A DNA stretch of 8,212 nt, taken from positions 1 through 8,212 of the forward strand of contig JABDLW010000553.1 of the NCBI GenBank assembly GCA_013001805.1. The letters are read 5' to 3'. The notes under the pieces were generated by a model. It was not told the origin of the DNA. It did not search any database and saw nothing but the letters and a program-made list of their open reading frames with translations. The stretch comes from Saprospiraceae bacterium (GTDB lineage Bacteria; Bacteroidota; Bacteroidia; Chitinophagales; Saprospiraceae). Shown piece after piece: positions 6,698-8,212 of the stretch. Each line of letters opens with the position of its first letter. The stretch's first letter is position 1. The translations under genes and the position numbers were made by a program.

Positions 6698-7864
6698 ATG
6701 AAAAGAAGAAAATTTTTCTCAGTCACTGGGACCTTTACCGGAGGGGCGCTGGTTTTACCTGAGTTCCTGCAGATATTAAATGCCCAGGTGGGCGAATCAA
6801 ATGCTGAACAATGCCTGGTTTTCATCCAGTTAAATGGAGGTAATGATGGACTGAACACGTTCATTCCCTACGTGGATCCGTTGTATTATCAACTTCGACC
6901 CAATATAGCATTGGGCAAGGATAAAGTGATAGGTCATCATAATGGTATGGCTTTTCATCCGGCACTACCGGGCTTCGCGGAGATACAGCAGCATGGTAAT
7001 CTGAGTATTATTCAGAATGTGGGATACCCGGAACCAGACCGTTCTCATTTCCGTAGTCAGGAGATTTGGCAGACAGCTTCGTCCGCCAGTCAATATTTAA
7101 GTGAAGGATGGTTAGGCAGATTTTTGGATTTGCAATGCCGGGATCATAATCCTGTCGCCGGAGTAAATCTGGATCTGACCGATAATCTGGCGTTAAGAGG
7201 TCTTCAGCCCAATTCGATTACAGTAAAAGATCCCAGACGCTTTAAGACACGGAATAGCGATGAGAGAAGGGTGCAGTTGTCGGATAATCCTCAACTTGAT
7301 TTTGTGCGAAAAATTGCCAATTCAATCGAAACCGGTTCTGCGGAAATACAGGCAGCGTTGGCCCGTTCAACTTCGAGAGAAGACTACCCTCAAACCGGAT
7401 TAGGTCGGAAATTGGAGTGGATTTCTCAATTGATTAAAGGAGGTTTGGGCTCGCAAATATTTTATACTTCGCTTAATGGATTTGATACCCACGATAATCA
7501 GCTTGCACTACACCAAAGATTTCTGACCGAGCTTAACGATGCCGTTTTTTCTTTTTATCAAGACCTGAGAAACGCTGATCTACTGAAAAGTACAAGTATC
7601 GTTATCTTCTCTGAATTTGGCCGAAGGGTTGCTGACAATGGGAAAGGTACAGATCACGGGGCTGCCGCTCCCATGTTTGTAATCGGTGGTGAAACTAAAG
7701 GGAAAATAATTGGTTCAAATCCCAATCTTTCCGACCTGGATCGTGGTGATTTGAAATATCAAATAGATTTTCGCAGTGTTTACGGATCTTTGATTAAAAA
7801 TAAATTTAATTTCGATCCTATCGAGATAGGAATTAATAATGAACCTCTACCTGGCCTTTTTTAG
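6698..7864 (+). CDS. DUF1501 domain-containing protein with Tat-like leader
   Basis: A 388-residue protein of the DUF1501 family (PF07394), distantly related to the alkaline phosphatase/sulfatase superfamily. The N-terminus 'MKRRKFFSVTG' fits a twin-arginine signal (RRxFF), followed by a weakly hydrophobic stretch to about residue 28 ending in LNAQ, so Tat export is likely. Signature motifs: 'QLNGGNDGLNT' (44-54, Asp50), 'PDRSHFRSQEIWQT' (113-126, Ser116/His117), 'NGFDTHDN' (260-267, Asp263/His265), 'FSEFGRRVADNG' (304-315), 'GTDHGAAAP' (317-325, Asp319/His320) and 'DFRSVYGSL' (357-365). The Asp/His set is where metal ligands of the superfamily would be expected, suggesting a periplasmic or surface hydrolase, but no substrate is known. 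It starts at ATG 6698 after an AT-rich leader without a Shine-Dalgarno sequence and is co-transcribed with DUF1800 (32-base gap). Family call is secure; activity is inferred. Confidence 0.93.
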   Translation: MKRRKFFSVTGTFTGGALVLPEFLQILNAQVGESNAEQCLVFIQLNGGNDGLNTFIPYVDPLYYQLRPNIALGKDKVIGHHNGMAFHPALPGFAEIQQHGNLSIIQNVGYPEPDRSHFRSQEIWQTASSASQYLSEGWLGRFLDLQCRDHNPVAGVNLDLTDNLALRGLQPNSITVKDPRRFKTRNSDERRVQLSDNPQLDFVRKIANSIETGSAEIQAALARSTSREDYPQTGLGRKLEWISQLIKGGLGSQIFYTSLNGFDTHDNQLALHQRFLTELNDAVFSFYQDLRNADLLKSTSIVIFSEFGRRVADNGKGTDHGAAAPMFVIGGETKGKIIGSNPNLSDLDRGDLKYQIDFRSVYGSLIKNKFNFDPIEIGINNEPLPGLF

Positions 7865-7868
7865 CTTT

Positions 7869-7885
7869 CCCTTCCAAAGGAATGG
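7869..7885 (+). terminator. Possible terminator just after DUF1501
   Basis: CCCTTCC (7869-7875) pairs with GGAATGG (7879-7885) with one mismatch and a 3-base AAA loop, followed by ACCATTTTG. It begins five bases after the stop codon. The stem is imperfect and the T-run short and delayed, so this is tentative. Confidence 0.3.
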
Positions 7886-8028
7886 ACCATTTTGTACCGT
7901 AAATTGCCTGAAAAAAATCTCGAAGGAATCACCATGCTTTGTAATTGGTGGCTTCCAAGATTCTTAACATGCATTTTATATTTAAAAGATAAAACTAAGC
8001 AAACGACAGAATATTTTAGCGACATTCC

Positions 8029-8055
8029 GGTGACTTTAAATATTTCAAAGTCACC
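8029..8055. repeat. Perfect 9-bp inverted repeat (hairpin)
   Basis: GGTGACTTT (8029-8037) and AAAGTCACC (8047-8055) are exact reverse complements around a 9-base AT-rich loop. The stem is the strongest seen in the window. It lies about 165 bases past the DUF1501 stop and could terminate read-through in either direction or mark a degenerate repetitive element. No T-run follows at once. The right arm leads into GTCACCCCGAG, resembling the start of the repeat at 8146. Confidence 0.6.
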
Positions 8056-8145
8056 CCGAGTTGATACATTTTTCGCAAAAATGAAAAAAGTTGTAATGAC
8101 AGGGAGGGCGGCAATCAACCTTAACTCCAATAACAGAAAACGATA

Positions 8146-8170
8146 GTCACCCTGAGCCTGTCGAAGGGTA
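8146..8170 (+). repeat. Copy of the dispersed 'CACCCTGAGC..GTCGAAGGGT' palindromic repeat
   Basis: The stretch reads GTCACCCTGAGCC then TGTCGAAGGGTA. ACCCT (8149-8153) and AGGGT (8165-8169) form the outer arms of an imperfect palindrome. This sequence family (CACCCTGAGC, a short variable core, GTCGAAGGGTG) is a familiar intergenic repeat in many bacterial genomes, including Bacteroidota. I recognise it from general experience, not from a search. It sits 42 bases from the window edge, so the full element may continue outside: TAGTTC (8179-8184) and GAACTA (8202-8207) form a further 6-bp inverted repeat just beyond it. Confidence 0.6.
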
Positions 8171-8212
8171 GTTTCCGTTAGTTCAAACTTTTTCTTCTCA
8201 AGAACTAGGGTT

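Larger units (their letters stand above)
7865..8212. other. Non-coding 3' region after DUF1501
   Basis: No credible gene is seen in these 348 bases. Frames open on both strands (7892-8146 plus from a TTG, and 7861-8130 minus) lack recognisable motifs, and both read through the hairpin described at 8029-8055. The stretch holds a possible terminator right after the DUF1501 stop, a strong hairpin, and a dispersed palindromic repeat at the right edge, which together look like an intergenic spacer. Confidence 0.55.

Noticed and set aside
7861..8146. Open frames on both strands after DUF1501
   Set aside because: No motifs, a poor start (TTG) on the plus strand, and both cross the 9-bp-stem hairpin at 8029-8055; more likely spacer DNA.

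Overview
The window looks like ordinary chromosomal DNA from a member of the Bacteroidota, most likely the Cytophagales/Saprospirales side of the phylum. The signs are a surface protein ending in a 3-coathanger-stack-like C-terminus, an 'IRNLxRHK'-type MacB/FtsX permease of the kind that is multiplied in this phylum, a DUF1800/DUF1501 pair, AT-rich untranslated leaders with almost no Shine-Dalgarno sequences, and moderate GC content. The genus cannot be told from this sequence.

Layout. Positions 2-277 are the 3' end of a secreted or surface protein, closed by a small hairpin and T-run. Positions 425-1456 (+) encode an AI-2E/PerM-family membrane protein. It converges on a compact minus-strand operon of three small envelope proteins (2402 down to 1490): a YtxH-domain protein, a two-helix Phage_holin_3_6/YqjE-like membrane protein that appears to start with TTG directly after the YtxH stop codon, and an unrecognised 99-residue helical protein whose reading frame overlaps the previous gene by up to 20 bases. 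A 338-base divergent intergenic region rich in small dyads (2403-2740) separates this operon from a 785-residue ABC permease (2741-5098, +). After a 175-base gap come DUF1800 (5274-6665, +) and DUF1501 (6698-7864, +), 32 bases apart and almost certainly one operon. The last 348 bases are non-coding. They hold a possible terminator after DUF1501, a strong 9-bp-stem hairpin, and a copy of the dispersed 'CACCCTGAGC..GTCGAAGGGT' palindromic repeat at the right edge.

How the genes work together. The small minus-strand operon resembles in order and architecture the E. coli yqjD-yqjE-yqjK stress-associated envelope cluster: a protein with one glycine-rich membrane helix, a two-helix membrane protein, then a small coiled-coil protein. 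The DUF1800/DUF1501 pair is a widespread two-gene unit of unknown role. DUF1501 carries a Tat-like leader and alkaline-phosphatase-superfamily-like metal-binding motifs, whereas DUF1800 shows no export signal. The ABC permease has no ATPase gene beside it.

No mobile element, CRISPR array, tRNA, rRNA or defence system is visible. I do not see a clear previously undescribed system. The best candidates for a second look are the YqjDEK-like cassette and the uncharacterised DUF1800/DUF1501 pair.
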